Assembly: GCA_903822825.1 (NCBI GenBank)
Contig: CAIJQQ010000049.1
Coordinates: forward strand, 1 to 64,000
DNA length: 64,000 nucleotides
Source of the DNA: an uncultured Burkholderiales bacterium
Lineage (GTDB): Bacteria > Pseudomonadota > Gammaproteobacteria > Burkholderiales > Burkholderiaceae_C
Direction: 5' to 3'
In this document: piece after piece, positions 47,142 through 56,543 of the stretch
Layout of the letters: each line of letters begins with the position of its first letter
How positions within the stretch are numbered: position 1 is the stretch's first letter
Translations under genes and position numbers: made by a program
The notes under the pieces: generated by a model
What the model was told of the DNA's origin: nothing
Seen by the model: the letters and a program-made list of their open reading frames with translations, nothing else
The model's database searches: none

Positions 47142-50057
47142 TCATTGGCACGCTTCGCAACCGACGTCGTCGATCGCGGTGAACTTCACGTCGGTTGCGG
47201 GTGCTGCGCTGCTGGTTGGGGGCGCGGCATCTTGTGAGCGCACGTTACCCGTTGGCATCCCCGATGACACCGCGTTGTGCGAGCCGGCCTTCACAGTGGA
47301 TTTTTCAACTTGCGTTGCACTGGATGTGCGCAGGTAGTACGTGGTTTTCAAGCCGCGCAACCAAGCGAGTTTGTAGGTGTCGTCGAGCTTTTTGCCAGAC
47401 GCGCCTGCCATGTAGATGTTGAGTGACTGGGCTTGGTCGATCCATTTTTGGCGACGCGCTGCAGCCTCGACCAACCATGTTGTTTCGACTTCAAACGCGG
47501 TTGCGTACAAAGCCTTGATTTCTTGCGGAACACGATCGATCGGACGCAGCGAACCGTCGAAGTGTTTGAGGTCCATGACCATCACGTCATCCCACAGGCC
47601 TAGGCGTTTCAAGTCACGCACCAAGTAACTGTTGATGACGGTGAACTCACCCGAAAGGTTGGACTTGACGGAGAGGTTGCCAAAGCACGGCTCGATGGAG
47701 GCGTCCACGCCGATGATGTTGGAGATGGTCGCGGTGGGGGCAATGGCGACGCAGTTGGAATTGCGCATGCCGTCGGCGGCAATTTTCTTGCGCAGTGTGT
47801 CCCAGTCCAGGGTTGATGAGCGGTCGACTTCGACGTAACCACCGCGCTCGCGTTCGAGAAGTTTGAGGGTGTCCAGCGGCAAAATGCCTTGGTCCCACAG
47901 AGAGCCTTTGTAGGTGGCGTATTGGCCGCGTTCCTTGGCCAATTCGGTGGATGCCCAATAAGCGTAGTAGCAGATGGCCTCCATCGACTGATCGGCGAAC
48001 TCCACGGCCGCTTGTGAGGCATAGGAGATGCGCATTTCATACAGGGAATCCTGAAAGCCCATCAACCCCAAACCGACTGGGCGGTGACGCAAATTAGAGT
48101 CGCGCGCTTTTTTGACGGCGTAGTAGTTGATGTCGATCACATTGTCCAGCATGCGCATGGCGATGGTGATGGTCTTCTTCAGTTTGTCGTGGTCAATGAC
48201 TTTGCCTGTGGCGCTGTCTTTGAGGTGGCGCGACAAGTTGACAGAGCCCAAGTTACAGACGGCGGTTTCGGTGTCGCTGGTGTTGAGCGTGATTTCGGTG
48301 CACAGGTTCGAGGAGTGCACCACGCCGACGTGCTGCTGAGGTGAGCGCACATTGCAGGGGTCTTTGAAGGTGACCCAAGGGTGGCCGGTTTCGAAAAGCA
48401 TCGACAGCATCTTGCGCCACAGGTCGGTGGCGCGCACTTTTTTGCTGGGACGGATTTCGCCGCGTTCGGCTTTTTGCTCATAGGCCACGTAGGCTTTTTC
48501 AAACGCCAAGCCGAACAAGTCATGCAGGTCGGGGGCGTCCGACGGAGAGAACAAGGTCCAGTCTCCATTTTCCATGACGCGGCGCATGAACAAGTCAGGA
48601 ATCCAGTTGGCCGTGTTCATGTCGTGCGTGCGGCGGCGGTCGTCTCCGGTGTTTTTACGCAGTTCCAGGAACTCTTCAATGTCCAGGTGCCAAGTTTCCA
48701 AGTAAGTGCAAACGGCACCTTTGCGTTTCCCGCCTTGGTTCACGGCCACGGCAGTGTCGTTGACGACTTTCAGGAACGGAACCACACCTTGCGACTCGCC
48801 GTTGGTGCCCTTGATGTGCGAGCCCATCGCGCGCACACGGGTCCAATCGTTGCCCAAGCCGCCAGCAAATTTGGACAACAGGGCGTTTTCTTTGATCGAT
48901 TCGTAGATGCCATCCAGATCGTCAGGCACGGTGGTCAGATAGCAGCTTGACAATTGCGAACGCAAAGTACCACTGTTGAACAGTGTCGGAGTGGACGACA
49001 TGAAATCGAACGACGACAGGATTTCGTAGAACTCGATGGCACGGGCTTCGCGGTCCACTTCATTGAGCGACAGACCCATGGCCACGCGCATGAAGAAGGC
49101 CTGCGGCATTTCGATGCGGGTTTTGCGCACATGCAGGAAGTAGCGGTCGTAAAGGGTTTGCAGGCCCAAGTAGTCAAACTGCAGATCACGCTCAGGCTTG
49201 AGCGATTCAGCAAGCTTTTTCAGGTCAAACTGAAGCAGCTTCTCGTCGAGCAGGTCGTTGTCCACGCCCTTTTTGATGAATTGGGGGAAGTAGTCAATGT
49301 AGGCCTGCCCCATCTCGGCTTGGGACACTTCTTTGCCCAGGATTTCCTTGGCGATGGTGTGCATCAAAAGGCGAGCAGTGACGTAGGTGTAGTCAGGTTC
49401 TTTTTCGATCAGTGTTCGGGCCGCCAGGATGGATGCCTTGTAGACCTCTTCCATGGGCACGCCGTCGTACAGGTTGCGCAGGGTTTCCGCCACGATGGGC
49501 TCGGAGCTCACGTCTTGGCCCAGACCTGCACAAGCATTGACCATGATCCCCTTGAGGTAGTGCATGTCGAGGGCCACGCGTTGACCGCCATCGAGCACAT
49601 GCAGCACAGGCTCAGCAGCCACTGGGGCCGCTTGCTGCTGCTGTTGCGCGCGCTCTTGGGTGCGGCGCTCGCGGTAAAGCACATAAGCGCGCGCCACCTC
49701 GTGGTTGCTGCTGCGCATCAGACCCAACTCCACCTGGTCTTGCACATCTTCGATGTGGAATGTCCCGCCGCCGGGTCGCGAACGGACCAGGGCGCGGACC
49801 ACGTTTTGTGTCAACTGCTCCACCACTTCACGGACGCTGGCCGATGCAGCGCCTTGTGTGCCATGCACTGCCAAAAATGCCTTCATCAGCGCCACAGCGA
49901 TCTTGTTCGGCTCGAAGGGCACCACCGCGCCATTGCGGCGAATAATTTGGTAGTTGGCCAATGCATGAACGGCCGGAGCGCTCGCGCCTTCGGTCTTGGG
50001 CTGGCTCATGATGCTGGAGGCGGATGCAGAGATGTTCAGGTCGGTTTGCATGGTCAT
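47142..50057 (-). CDS. nrdA: Class Ia ribonucleotide reductase, alpha subunit, long form
   Basis: The 971-residue catalytic subunit reduces ribonucleoside diphosphates. E. coli NrdA has 761 residues; the extra N-terminal length holds an ATP cone (about 38-130, IIRRNGAVVPFEPNKIAVAL) and a second, degenerate cone-like part, similar to the long two-cone Pseudomonas form. The core has SSCYL and NWTRVRAMGSHIKGTNGESQGVVPF; the catalytic stretch is TEITLNTSDTETAVCNLGSVNLS (Cys-Asn-Leu-Gly) and the barrel end is RNSNCVAIAPTATISNI. The C-terminal redox pair is CEACQ. I use the ATG at 50057 (MTMQTDLN); another is two codons on. Confidence 0.96.
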   Translation of the reverse strand: MTMQTDLNISASASSIMSQPKTEGASAPAVHALANYQIIRRNGAVVPFEPNKIAVALMKAFLAVHGTQGAASASVREVVEQLTQNVVRALVRSRPGGGTFHIEDVQDQVELGLMRSSNHEVARAYVLYRERRTQERAQQQQQAAPVAAEPVLHVLDGGQRVALDMHYLKGIMVNACAGLGQDVSSEPIVAETLRNLYDGVPMEEVYKASILAARTLIEKEPDYTYVTARLLMHTIAKEILGKEVSQAEMGQAYIDYFPQFIKKGVDNDLLDEKLLQFDLKKLAESLKPERDLQFDYLGLQTLYDRYFLHVRKTRIEMPQAFFMRVAMGLSLNEVDREARAIEFYEILSSFDFMSSTPTLFNSGTLRSQLSSCYLTTVPDDLDGIYESIKENALLSKFAGGLGNDWTRVRAMGSHIKGTNGESQGVVPFLKVVNDTAVAVNQGGKRKGAVCTYLETWHLDIEEFLELRKNTGDDRRRTHDMNTANWIPDLFMRRVMENGDWTLFSPSDAPDLHDLFGLAFEKAYVAYEQKAERGEIRPSKKVRATDLWRKMLSMLFETGHPWVTFKDPCNVRSPQQHVGVVHSSNLCTEITLNTSDTETAVCNLGSVNLSRHLKDSATGKVIDHDKLKKTITIAMRMLDNVIDINYYAVKKARDSNLRHRPVGLGLMGFQDSLYEMRISYASQAAVEFADQSMEAICYYAYWASTELAKERGQYATYKGSLWDQGILPLDTLKLLERERGGYVEVDRSSTLDWDTLRKKIAADGMRNSNCVAIAPTATISNIIGVDASIEPCFGNLSVKSNLSGEFTVINSYLVRDLKRLGLWDDVMVMDLKHFDGSLRPIDRVPQEIKALYATAFEVETTWLVEAAARRQKWIDQAQSLNIYMAGASGKKLDDTYKLAWLRGLKTTYYLRTSSATQVEKSTVKAGSHNAVSSGMPTGNVRSQDAAPPTSSAAPATDVKFTAIDDVGCEACQ

Positions 50058-50141
50058 GTTTTTCTGTCTGGTGAACAAGGCTGTGGTGGCTCGAAAAAGG
50101 TTGAATCTCGAAATTCTGCAAATTCACGAAAATCTGCGCGA

Positions 50142-50189
50142 ACGCTACATCTGGTGTTTGCAGGGGATCCAATCCACTAGATGTAGTGT
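50142..50189 (-). promoter_or_regulatory. Two NrdR boxes upstream of nrdA
   Basis: acgctacatctggtgt (50142-50157) and ccactagatgtagtgt (50174-50189) both match the NrdR box acaCwAtATaTwGtgt in its palindromic core. Their centres are 32 bases apart, about three helical turns, as usual for NrdR pairs. NrdR is the zinc-finger/ATP-cone repressor of ribonucleotide reductase genes, so nrdA-nrdB is expected to be repressed when dATP is high. Confidence 0.85.
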
Positions 50190-50592
50190 ACCGGGCAATT
50201 TTCAGCTGTGCCATCCCCACCTAAGTAAGGTGTCCGGCAAAGGGGTGGCGCCGCGGCTATCCAACTTCTGGAAAGGGGGGCACGCAAAACCGCACTGGAG
50301 GTGCGTTTGATTTGCACAACCGTGCTTATTTGCGGCTTAGCAAGGGGTTTGTTTCTCAAAGCCCCATGTTTTCTGCATCAGCGGCGAGTGCTTTTGTGCT
50401 TGCCTGATCAGAGGTCGAGAAAAAAAGACTCAAAAGGTGGTCAAAAATAATTTTGAATCACGGAGCGTTCGGTGGGGACTCAGGGGAAATACCGGTGGGG
50501 AAAATCCAACGCGGACACCCAACGGGGGGGCCAGTCGAGGCCTTGGGATTCCAGGACTGCAGCCTCAGGTGCAGGTGATCCTTTGTCGCGAC
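50190..50592. other. Gene-free region between nrdA and the PP0621 gene
   Basis: No convincing gene lies here. The part 50211-50334 is rich in pairing segments: ccatcccc/ggggtgg enclosing acct/aggt, and cgcaaa (50283-50288)/tttgcg (50329-50334) enclosing two hairpins, cgcac-tggag-gtgcg and gcac-aacc-gtgc. It could be an RNA element or the end of the PP0621 transcript. A plus-strand frame at 50437-50871 runs antisense to PP0621 and has no protein-like features. Confidence 0.4.
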
Positions 50593-50823
50593 TCAGGCAG
50601 GGTTGCGGTCCTGCGCGATCGAGCGGTGCTCGGTGCTGCAGTAGAGCCCTTTTTCACCACACACAGCTTCGTCCTGAGGCAGATGAACGCCGCACTGGGC
50701 GCACTGGGCCATCTCTTGCGCAGACGCTTCGCTTTTTTCTGTTTTGATGTGGGTGGCTTTGCGAGGGCGTGTGAGCACCCACCAAGCCAGCGCGATCACC
50801 AAAACCCAGAGCAGGTATTTCAT
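50593..50823 (-). CDS. PP0621-family small membrane protein
   Basis: The 76-residue protein has one N-terminal membrane segment (MKYLLWVLVIALAWWVL) and a short cytoplasmic or periplasmic zinc-ribbon-like part with CAQCG, then CGEKGLYCS (Cys-x2-Cys ... Cys-x6-Cys). This matches the small PP0621 family, of unknown function. The ATG at 50823 overlaps the stop of the ccsA-like gene (ATGA), so the two are co-translated. The longer frame upstream is inside that gene. Confidence 0.85.
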   Translation of the reverse strand: MKYLLWVLVIALAWWVLTRPRKATHIKTEKSEASAQEMAQCAQCGVHLPQDEAVCGEKGLYCSTEHRSIAQDRNPA

Positions 50824-51623
50824 GTGGTCCGTTCCAGCAGGATTTCCATGACGAAACGTGAACCGGCGTAAGACAACAACAGCAAGACCGCGCCGGTGTA
50901 CAGCACCCGCACGGCCCGCTTGCCGCGCCAGCCCCACTGGCGTCGACCCACCAACAACAGGGCAAATGTCAGCCATGACAGCAGTGCAAACACCCGTTTG
51001 TGGTCCCAGCGCCAGGCGCTGCCGCCCTGCCCGTAAAGATGTTCGCCAAACAGAGCGCCTGCCAGGAGTGTGGCGGTCAGCAGCACGAAGCCTGCGGTGA
51101 CAAAGCGGAAAGTCAGACGCTCCAGCGTCAGCAGGGGCAGACCGCTGCCTGCTTCATGGGCCAAGCGGATGTCGCGCTCGGTGAGTGTCATCATCCAGGC
51201 GTGTGCCACGGCTGCGGCAAACATGCCATAGGCCGACAGGCCCAGCGCCCAATGCAGCGGCAGCCATGGCGAGGCCTGCACATGCAACTGTGCCCCCGGA
51301 AACCACAGGGCCAGCAGAACAGCAAGCGCGCCCAGGCTGCCCATGGCCCAGCGCAGCTTGAGCTGGGGGTAAAACTGCCGCTCGACCATGTAAACCGTCA
51401 GCACCAGCCAAGCGGTGACCGAGATGGCCGGGGCAAACCCAAAGCGCACGGGGCCTGCAAGAAGCCCCAGCAAGCTGGCCGCGTGGGCCAGCCAGGCCAG
51501 CCCCATCAGACGGCGTGCGCTCTGATCGTTCCAGGCGCTCGGGGTCACGGCCGGCAGGGCATAGGCGAGCACCGCCAGCACAGAGGCCAGCGAGATCCAA
51601 AAGGGGGTACTCGTTAAAATCAT
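50820..51623 (-). CDS. CcsA/YpjD-like cytochrome c assembly membrane protein
   Basis: The 267-residue inner-membrane protein has about eight membrane segments and matches the cytochrome c assembly family (CcsA/HemX/YpjD). The typical core is PLHWALGLSAYGMFAAAVAHAWMMTLTERDIR (about 120-155), and FGEHLYGQGGSAWRWDHKRVFALLSWLTFALLL carries the tryptophan-rich and histidine positions used for haem. Members beside ffh are common and their exact role is uncertain. taaact ends seven bases before the ATG. The divergent ffh start is 78 bases away. Confidence 0.85.
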   Translation of the reverse strand: MILTSTPFWISLASVLAVLAYALPAVTPSAWNDQSARRLMGLAWLAHAASLLGLLAGPVRFGFAPAISVTAWLVLTVYMVERQFYPQLKLRWAMGSLGALAVLLALWFPGAQLHVQASPWLPLHWALGLSAYGMFAAAVAHAWMMTLTERDIRLAHEAGSGLPLLTLERLTFRFVTAGFVLLTATLLAGALFGEHLYGQGGSAWRWDHKRVFALLSWLTFALLLVGRRQWGWRGKRAVRVLYTGAVLLLLSYAGSRFVMEILLERTT

Positions 51624-51700
51624 GGAACCGAGTTTAGCCTTTCAGGCATGGCCGCAGTGGCCGTGTCGTTTTGGCCAGCGGTTTTTTTCAGATTGCATCC

Positions 51701-53089
51701 ATGGCCACCGCCCTGACCGACAAACTTTCGCGCCTCGTCAAGACCATCAGCGGGCAGGCGCGCATCACCGAATCCAACGTGACCGACATGCTGCGTGAAG
51801 TGCGCATGGCCTTGCTGGAGGCCGATGTGGCGCTGCCGGTGGTGCGCGACTTCATTGCCCGAGTCAAGGACAAGGCGCTGGGGCAAGAGGTCATTGGCTC
51901 GCTCAAGCCCGGCCAGGCCCTGGTGGGCATCGTCAACAAGGAACTGGCCGCTACCATGGGCCAGGGTGTGGCCGACATCAACTTGGCCGCGCAGCCGCCT
52001 GCAGTGATTTTGATGGCGGGTCTGCAAGGCGCAGGCAAAACCACCACCACCGCCAAGCTGGCCAAGCACCTGATCGAAAAGCGCAAAAAGAAAGTGCTGA
52101 CCGTCTCGGGCGACGTGTACCGCCCCGCCGCCATCGAGCAGCTCAAAACCGTCACCGCCCAAGCCGGGGCCGAATGGTTTCCCAGCTCACCCGACCAAAA
52201 GCCGATCGACATCGCCCGCGCCGCCATCGACTACGCCCGCAAGCACTACTTTGACGTGCTGCTGGTTGACACTGCCGGTCGATTGGCGATCGACGACGTC
52301 TTGATGGCCGAAATCAAGGCTTTGCACGCTGAACTCAAGCCCGTCGAAACCTTGTTCGTGGTCGACGCCATGCAGGGCCAGGACGCCGCCAACACTGCCA
52401 AGGCCTTCAGCGAAGCGTTGCCCCTGACGGGCATTGTGCTGACCAAGCTGGACGGCGACTCACGCGGCGGCGCCGCGCTGTCGGTGCGCCAGATCACCGG
52501 TGTGCCGATCAAGTTTGCCGGCACCAGCGAAAAAATAGACGGCCTGGAAGTGTTCGATGCCGAACGCCACGCTGGGCGCATCTTGGGCATGGGCGACATC
52601 GTGGCCCTGGTCGAGCAGGTCACCGCAGGCGTGGACGTGGAGGCCGCACAAAAACTGGCCGCCAAAGTCAAGAGCGGGGGCCATTTCGATCTGAACGATT
52701 TTTTGGCACAGATCCAGCAGATGAAGCAAATGGGGGGCCTGTCCAGCCTGATGGACAAACTGCCTTCACAGCTGACCGCCAAGGCGGGATCCATGGACAT
52801 GGGCAAGGTCGAAAAAGACATCGCCCGCAAGCAAGGCATCATCCACAGCATGACGCTCAAGGAGCGCAGCAAGCCCGAGATCATCAAGGCCACGCGCAAA
52901 CGCCGCATTGCAGCGGGTGCAGGCGTTCAGGTGCAGGACGTCAACCGCATGCTCAAGGAATTTGAGCAAATGCAGGACATGATGAAAAAAATGTCCGGCG
53001 GCGGCATGATGAAAATGATGAAACGCATGGGTGCCATGAAAGGCATGATGGGCGGCGGCGGCGGGGGCTTTCCCGGCATGCCGCGCTGA
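51701..53089 (+). CDS. ffh: Signal recognition particle protein Ffh
   Basis: The 462-residue GTPase binds 4.5S RNA and signal sequences and targets membrane proteins to FtsY. It has the N domain, GLQGAGKTTTTAKLAKHL (about 107), DTAGRLAID, TKLDGDSRGGAALS (about 246) and a methionine-rich M domain ending in a Gly/Met-rich tail (from about 320). The ATG at 51701 gives the usual start MATALTDKLSRLV; an upstream frame adds only a short implausible stretch. Confidence 0.97.
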   Translation: MATALTDKLSRLVKTISGQARITESNVTDMLREVRMALLEADVALPVVRDFIARVKDKALGQEVIGSLKPGQALVGIVNKELAATMGQGVADINLAAQPPAVILMAGLQGAGKTTTTAKLAKHLIEKRKKKVLTVSGDVYRPAAIEQLKTVTAQAGAEWFPSSPDQKPIDIARAAIDYARKHYFDVLLVDTAGRLAIDDVLMAEIKALHAELKPVETLFVVDAMQGQDAANTAKAFSEALPLTGIVLTKLDGDSRGGAALSVRQITGVPIKFAGTSEKIDGLEVFDAERHAGRILGMGDIVALVEQVTAGVDVEAAQKLAAKVKSGGHFDLNDFLAQIQQMKQMGGLSSLMDKLPSQLTAKAGSMDMGKVEKDIARKQGIIHSMTLKERSKPEIIKATRKRRIAAGAGVQVQDVNRMLKEFEQMQDMMKKMSGGGMMKMMKRMGAMKGMMGGGGGGFPGMPR

Positions 53090-53116
53090 GTTTTCAGCCA
53101 GGGGTGTATTGGCTTG

Positions 53117-53446
53117 TCAGTATTGACTCTCGGGCAGTGTGATCTGCAGGCCGTCCAGCGCTTCAGTCAGCATGATCTGGCACGACAAGCGGCTGCCTGG
53201 CTCTCGTGCCTGGGCGGTGAAGGCCAGCATGCCGTCTTCGTCGCTGCTCATCGTTGGCAGCTTTGACAGCCAATCCTTCTGAACCAACACATGGCAAGTT
53301 GCACAAGTGAGCAGCCCGCCGCAATCGGCTTGAATTCCCGTCAAATTGGCATCGACCGCAGCCTGCATCAGGCTTTGGCCGGGCTGGACTTGCAAGGTGT
53401 GTTCAGCTCGTGTCGGGTCATGGGGTTGCAGGTGTATCGTGATCAT
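53117..53446 (-). CDS. [2Fe-2S] ferredoxin
   Basis: The 109-residue protein is a plant/adrenodoxin-type ferredoxin. The cluster ligands are Cys in ADCGGLLTCATCHVLV (Cys-x5-Cys-x2-Cys, about residues 39-48) and the fourth in LSCQIML (about 87). It follows the glutamine-synthetase-like and Rieske oxygenase genes on the same strand and would be the natural electron donor to the oxygenase; a reductase is not in the window. The ATG at 53446 is preferred to an upstream TTG that overlaps the previous stop. It is convergent with ffh. Confidence 0.92.
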   Translation of the reverse strand: MITIHLQPHDPTRAEHTLQVQPGQSLMQAAVDANLTGIQADCGGLLTCATCHVLVQKDWLSKLPTMSSDEDGMLAFTAQAREPGSRLSCQIMLTEALDGLQITLPESQY

Positions 53447-53481
53447 GGGGTGTTGGGTCGTGGGTTGTTTTTTTTGTGTTT

Positions 53482-54963
53482 TCAAATGCGTCCGAAATAT
53501 TCACGCTTGTGAAACTCCAGGGCGTCCTCAGCCTGGGCCAGGCGCTGGTGCTCGGCCAGCTTGATGGTGCTGTAGTAATCCACCAAGGGCTGGCCCATGG
53601 CCTGGCAGATGGCTGTATCTTGCTGCAGTTCATGCACTGCATCGGCCAAAGACGTTGGGATGGAGGCTGCCCCTGATGCGTAAGGTGTTTCGGTGGCTTG
53701 TGGCGCTTGCAGTGGCGCATCCACGCCATCGAGACCTGCATGGATTTGCGAGGCCATGTACAGGTAGGGGTTGGCCGCGGGTTCGCCCAAGCGGTTTTCA
53801 ATGCGGGTGGCATTGTCGCCGGGTGCGCCAATGACACGCAGCATCGCGCCCCGGTTGTCACGCCCCCACAAAATGGACTGCGGCGCCATGGCGTTGGGCT
53901 GAAAGCGCCCATAGCCATTGCTGGTCGACGTGCAAAGGGCGGTGAGTGCAGGGGCGTGCGCCAGCAGACCGGCCAGCCAGGATGCACCCGAATCGCTCAG
54001 CACCTGCCGCGCATCCAGCGCGCCGCTGCCCGGTGCTGCAGCCTCGCGCATGAACACGTTGCGGCCAGTGGCCAATTCGCAAACCGATTGGTGCAGGTGC
54101 CAGCCGCTGGACATGATGTGCTCAAACGGTGGGCGGCACATGAAGGTGGCGTGGTAACCGGCGCGGCGCAGGGCTTGGCGCGTGGCATTGCGAAACAGCA
54201 CCATCTGGTCGGCGGCGGTGAGTGCATCGCGCACGTCAAACACCGCTTCGACCTGGCTGGGGCCGAGTTCGATTTCGAGCGAGATCAGCGGCAGGCCCAG
54301 CGCTTGCGCGGTGCGCTGCACGATGCGCAAGGGTTCTTCGGCCCGGTCAAACCAGCCTTCGGTCAACAGGTTGTAGCCCGGGTGGATCAGGCTGACCTCA
54401 GGCGCGGGGCCGGGCCAGGCGGCGCGATCCGGGTCCAAGTCTGGCCCGTGCAGCGGGTCTTTGAGTCGGTAAATGTGGAATTCGACTTCCAGCCCGCAGC
54501 GCATCTGCCAGCCGCGATCGGTCAGGCGCTGCACGGCTTGTTGCAGCACATGGCGCGAATCGAGCGGCACGGTGCGGCCATCGGCCAAGCAGGGTTGGCA
54601 CTGCAACCAGCCGGTTTTTTCGGTCCAGGGCAAAACACGCCAGCTGGTCGGGTCGGGCATGAGCGTGAAATTGCTGGCCCCGGCAAAGCCGGGCAGGGTC
54701 TCTTGAATGCCCGGCTCGAACACCTTGAAGGCGGTGCGGTCCGAGCTGTCTTTGAGCAGCAAGGTGCTGACCATGCCGATGCCATTGGCCAGCGCCTGGC
54801 GCAGATGCGAGGCCACGATGGTCTTGCCGCGCACCATGCCGTGCAGGTCGCACCAGCCCAGCCGGATCAACTCGATGCCCGAGGCTTCCACCTGCAGTAC
54901 CAGCTGCTCGCAAGCGGCTTCACGTTCGCGGCTGTGCAGGCCGCAGCGTTCAGCGAAGCTCAT
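53482..54963 (-). CDS. Glutamine-synthetase-family ligase (gamma-glutamyl-amide synthetase type)
   Basis: The 493-residue protein is a glutamine synthetase homologue, class III-like rather than GlnA. It has an N-terminal beta-grasp part (IRLGWCDLHGMVRGKT), CGLEVEFHIY and LEIELGPSQVEAVFD (metal glutamates), PFEHIMSSGWHLHQS (His motif), and NATRIENRLGEPAANPYLYMA (Arg/Glu end). Family members PuuA, IpuC and TdnQ/AtdA1 couple glutamate to an amine. Its pairing with a Rieske oxygenase and ferredoxin resembles aniline dioxygenase clusters, where the ligase makes gamma-glutamylanilide. The amine here is not known. Its ATG overlaps the Rieske gene's stop. Confidence 0.88.
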   Translation of the reverse strand: MSFAERCGLHSREREAACEQLVLQVEASGIELIRLGWCDLHGMVRGKTIVASHLRQALANGIGMVSTLLLKDSSDRTAFKVFEPGIQETLPGFAGASNFTLMPDPTSWRVLPWTEKTGWLQCQPCLADGRTVPLDSRHVLQQAVQRLTDRGWQMRCGLEVEFHIYRLKDPLHGPDLDPDRAAWPGPAPEVSLIHPGYNLLTEGWFDRAEEPLRIVQRTAQALGLPLISLEIELGPSQVEAVFDVRDALTAADQMVLFRNATRQALRRAGYHATFMCRPPFEHIMSSGWHLHQSVCELATGRNVFMREAAAPGSGALDARQVLSDSGASWLAGLLAHAPALTALCTSTSNGYGRFQPNAMAPQSILWGRDNRGAMLRVIGAPGDNATRIENRLGEPAANPYLYMASQIHAGLDGVDAPLQAPQATETPYASGAASIPTSLADAVHELQQDTAICQAMGQPLVDYYSTIKLAEHQRLAQAEDALEFHKREYFGRI

Positions 54964-56351
54964 GCCGCGCTCGTGTCGGCTGGCGTCGCCACATGCTCAG
55001 GCAGTGCCGCGTCCCACGGCGCGCCGCTGCGCTTGGCATCGCAGGCCTCGCGCCACCACTGCGGCCACTGGCCGCTCGGTGCGATGCCGTCCACAGTGTC
55101 GGGGCCGATGCGCTTGCTGGCCACAGCCGCTTGCGCAAAGCCGGGCGGCAAGCCACCGGCCTGCACCGTCTCGATGGCTTTGAGCAAGATGCGCCGGTTC
55201 GCCATGATCACCTTGTCGCTGGTGCCCAGGTGCTCGCGGGTGCGGTCCTGAATGGCACCCATGCTCTCGCAGGCCCACTGGTCGTGCACATTGATGTCGT
55301 GCTCGCCCATGCCGAGGTAAGTGCGCGCCACTTGCTCTTCGGGGTTAAAGCCCCAGTGGTTGTGTTTGCCCGCCTTGGGGATGTAGTCGGGCAGCGTGAC
55401 CGAGGGCAGGCGTTGGCGACGCATGGCCTCTTTGTCCACCGGGCCGGCAAAGCTGGTGAACACCGAAAACCAATAGGTGTGCGTGTCGTCCACCGGCACA
55501 TGCATCTGCGTGATGGTCATGGTCTCGGACAGCGGAATCACAAAGGTGTGCGGGAACAGCGCATTCGTCACCCGCACATGGGTCAGCGTTTCGTTGAGCG
55601 GACGCAGGGCCGTCAGGCGCAGGCCCTCATCGGTGGGCTCAAACGAAATTTCCGGCTGGTCCAGCTCACGCATCACGCGCGTCATGGGCCAGCGTTCGCC
55701 TTGCACATCGCCAGCGCTCGCGCCCCGGAACTGGCGGCCATAGCTGCCTTCGAGCGACTCGTCCTTGAAAAAGCGGTGCAGGTACGAAGCGTGCGCCGGG
55801 TCAATGCCCACCTCAAAGGCCTGCAGCCAGTTGCAGTGCCACAGGCCCTTGAAGGCAAAGGTGTGGGTGGCCGGGGCGCTGAAAGCGTCGATGCCCGGCA
55901 GCGGGGGCGGGGTCTGGCCTTCGGGGCCGAACCAGCCAAACACAATGCCGCTGCGCTCGATGATCGGGTAGCTGCGTTGGCGCACGCGCTTGCACAGCGT
56001 GCTGCCGGTGGGCTCGGCAGGGGTTTCGATGCACTGGCCCGTCACGTCGAACTTCCAGCCATGAAAGGGGCAGCGCAGGCCATCGCCTTCGTTGCGGCCA
56101 TAGGCCAAGTCCGCGCCCCGGTGCGGGCAGTCGCGGTCGAGCAAGCCGTAGTCGCCCTGTGCGTTGCTAAACAGCACCAGGTCCTGCCCCAAAATGCGCA
56201 CCGCCTTGACCGGGCGAATTGCCATGCGCGGGTCAAGCGCGGGGTTGAACTCGTCCACCAGGGCCACGGGCTGCCAGTAGTGGCGCATCACCGCGCCGCA
56301 GGGCGTGCCTGGCCCGATGCGGGTGATGAGTTCGTTCTGTTCTGCTTTCAT
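54960..56351 (-). CDS. Rieske non-haem iron oxygenase, alpha subunit
   Basis: The 463-residue protein is a ring-hydroxylating-type oxygenase alpha subunit of the phthalate 4,5-dioxygenase kind. The Rieske centre is in DRDCPHRGADL and LRCPFHGWKFD (CxH...CxxH, about 75-100). The mononuclear iron site is in NWLQAFEVGIDPAHASYLHRFF (two His, about 185-200), and the C-terminal REHLGTSDKVIMANR is typical of the subfamily. The frame is open further upstream; I choose the ATG at 56351 (MKAEQNELITRIGPGTPCG), the family start. The stop overlaps the ATG of the ligase gene, so oxygenase, ligase and ferredoxin form an operon. Confidence 0.92.
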   Translation of the reverse strand: MKAEQNELITRIGPGTPCGAVMRHYWQPVALVDEFNPALDPRMAIRPVKAVRILGQDLVLFSNAQGDYGLLDRDCPHRGADLAYGRNEGDGLRCPFHGWKFDVTGQCIETPAEPTGSTLCKRVRQRSYPIIERSGIVFGWFGPEGQTPPPLPGIDAFSAPATHTFAFKGLWHCNWLQAFEVGIDPAHASYLHRFFKDESLEGSYGRQFRGASAGDVQGERWPMTRVMRELDQPEISFEPTDEGLRLTALRPLNETLTHVRVTNALFPHTFVIPLSETMTITQMHVPVDDTHTYWFSVFTSFAGPVDKEAMRRQRLPSVTLPDYIPKAGKHNHWGFNPEEQVARTYLGMGEHDINVHDQWACESMGAIQDRTREHLGTSDKVIMANRRILLKAIETVQAGGLPPGFAQAAVASKRIGPDTVDGIAPSGQWPQWWREACDAKRSGAPWDAALPEHVATPADTSAA

Positions 56352-56543
56352 GGGCGCCTCTGGCTTGTGCCTGGTGTCTGCCTGGTGCATGCACTCACCA
56401 TGGTGGGTCACGCTTGTCTCTCGGAGAACAGTTTAATCGGCCTCGTGGACGGGGCCTGCCAACAGGTGACAGGGTTAGCAAAGCTGGGTGCATGCCAATT
56501 TAAAAGTCGCCAAAGTGGGCTGCTTTGGGGCAAAATTCAGCGC
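56352..56543. promoter_or_regulatory. Divergent promoter region, Rieske operon and cyclotransferase
   Basis: These 192 bases separate the Rieske operon from the gamma-glutamylcyclotransferase-like gene. On the plus strand caaaat (56531-56536) ends seven bases before the ATG at 56544. No clear promoter was settled for the minus strand. Confidence 0.4.

Noticed and set aside
50437-50871. 144-codon plus-strand frame
   Set aside because: It overlaps the PP0621 gene on the other strand and has no recognisable domain or start site.
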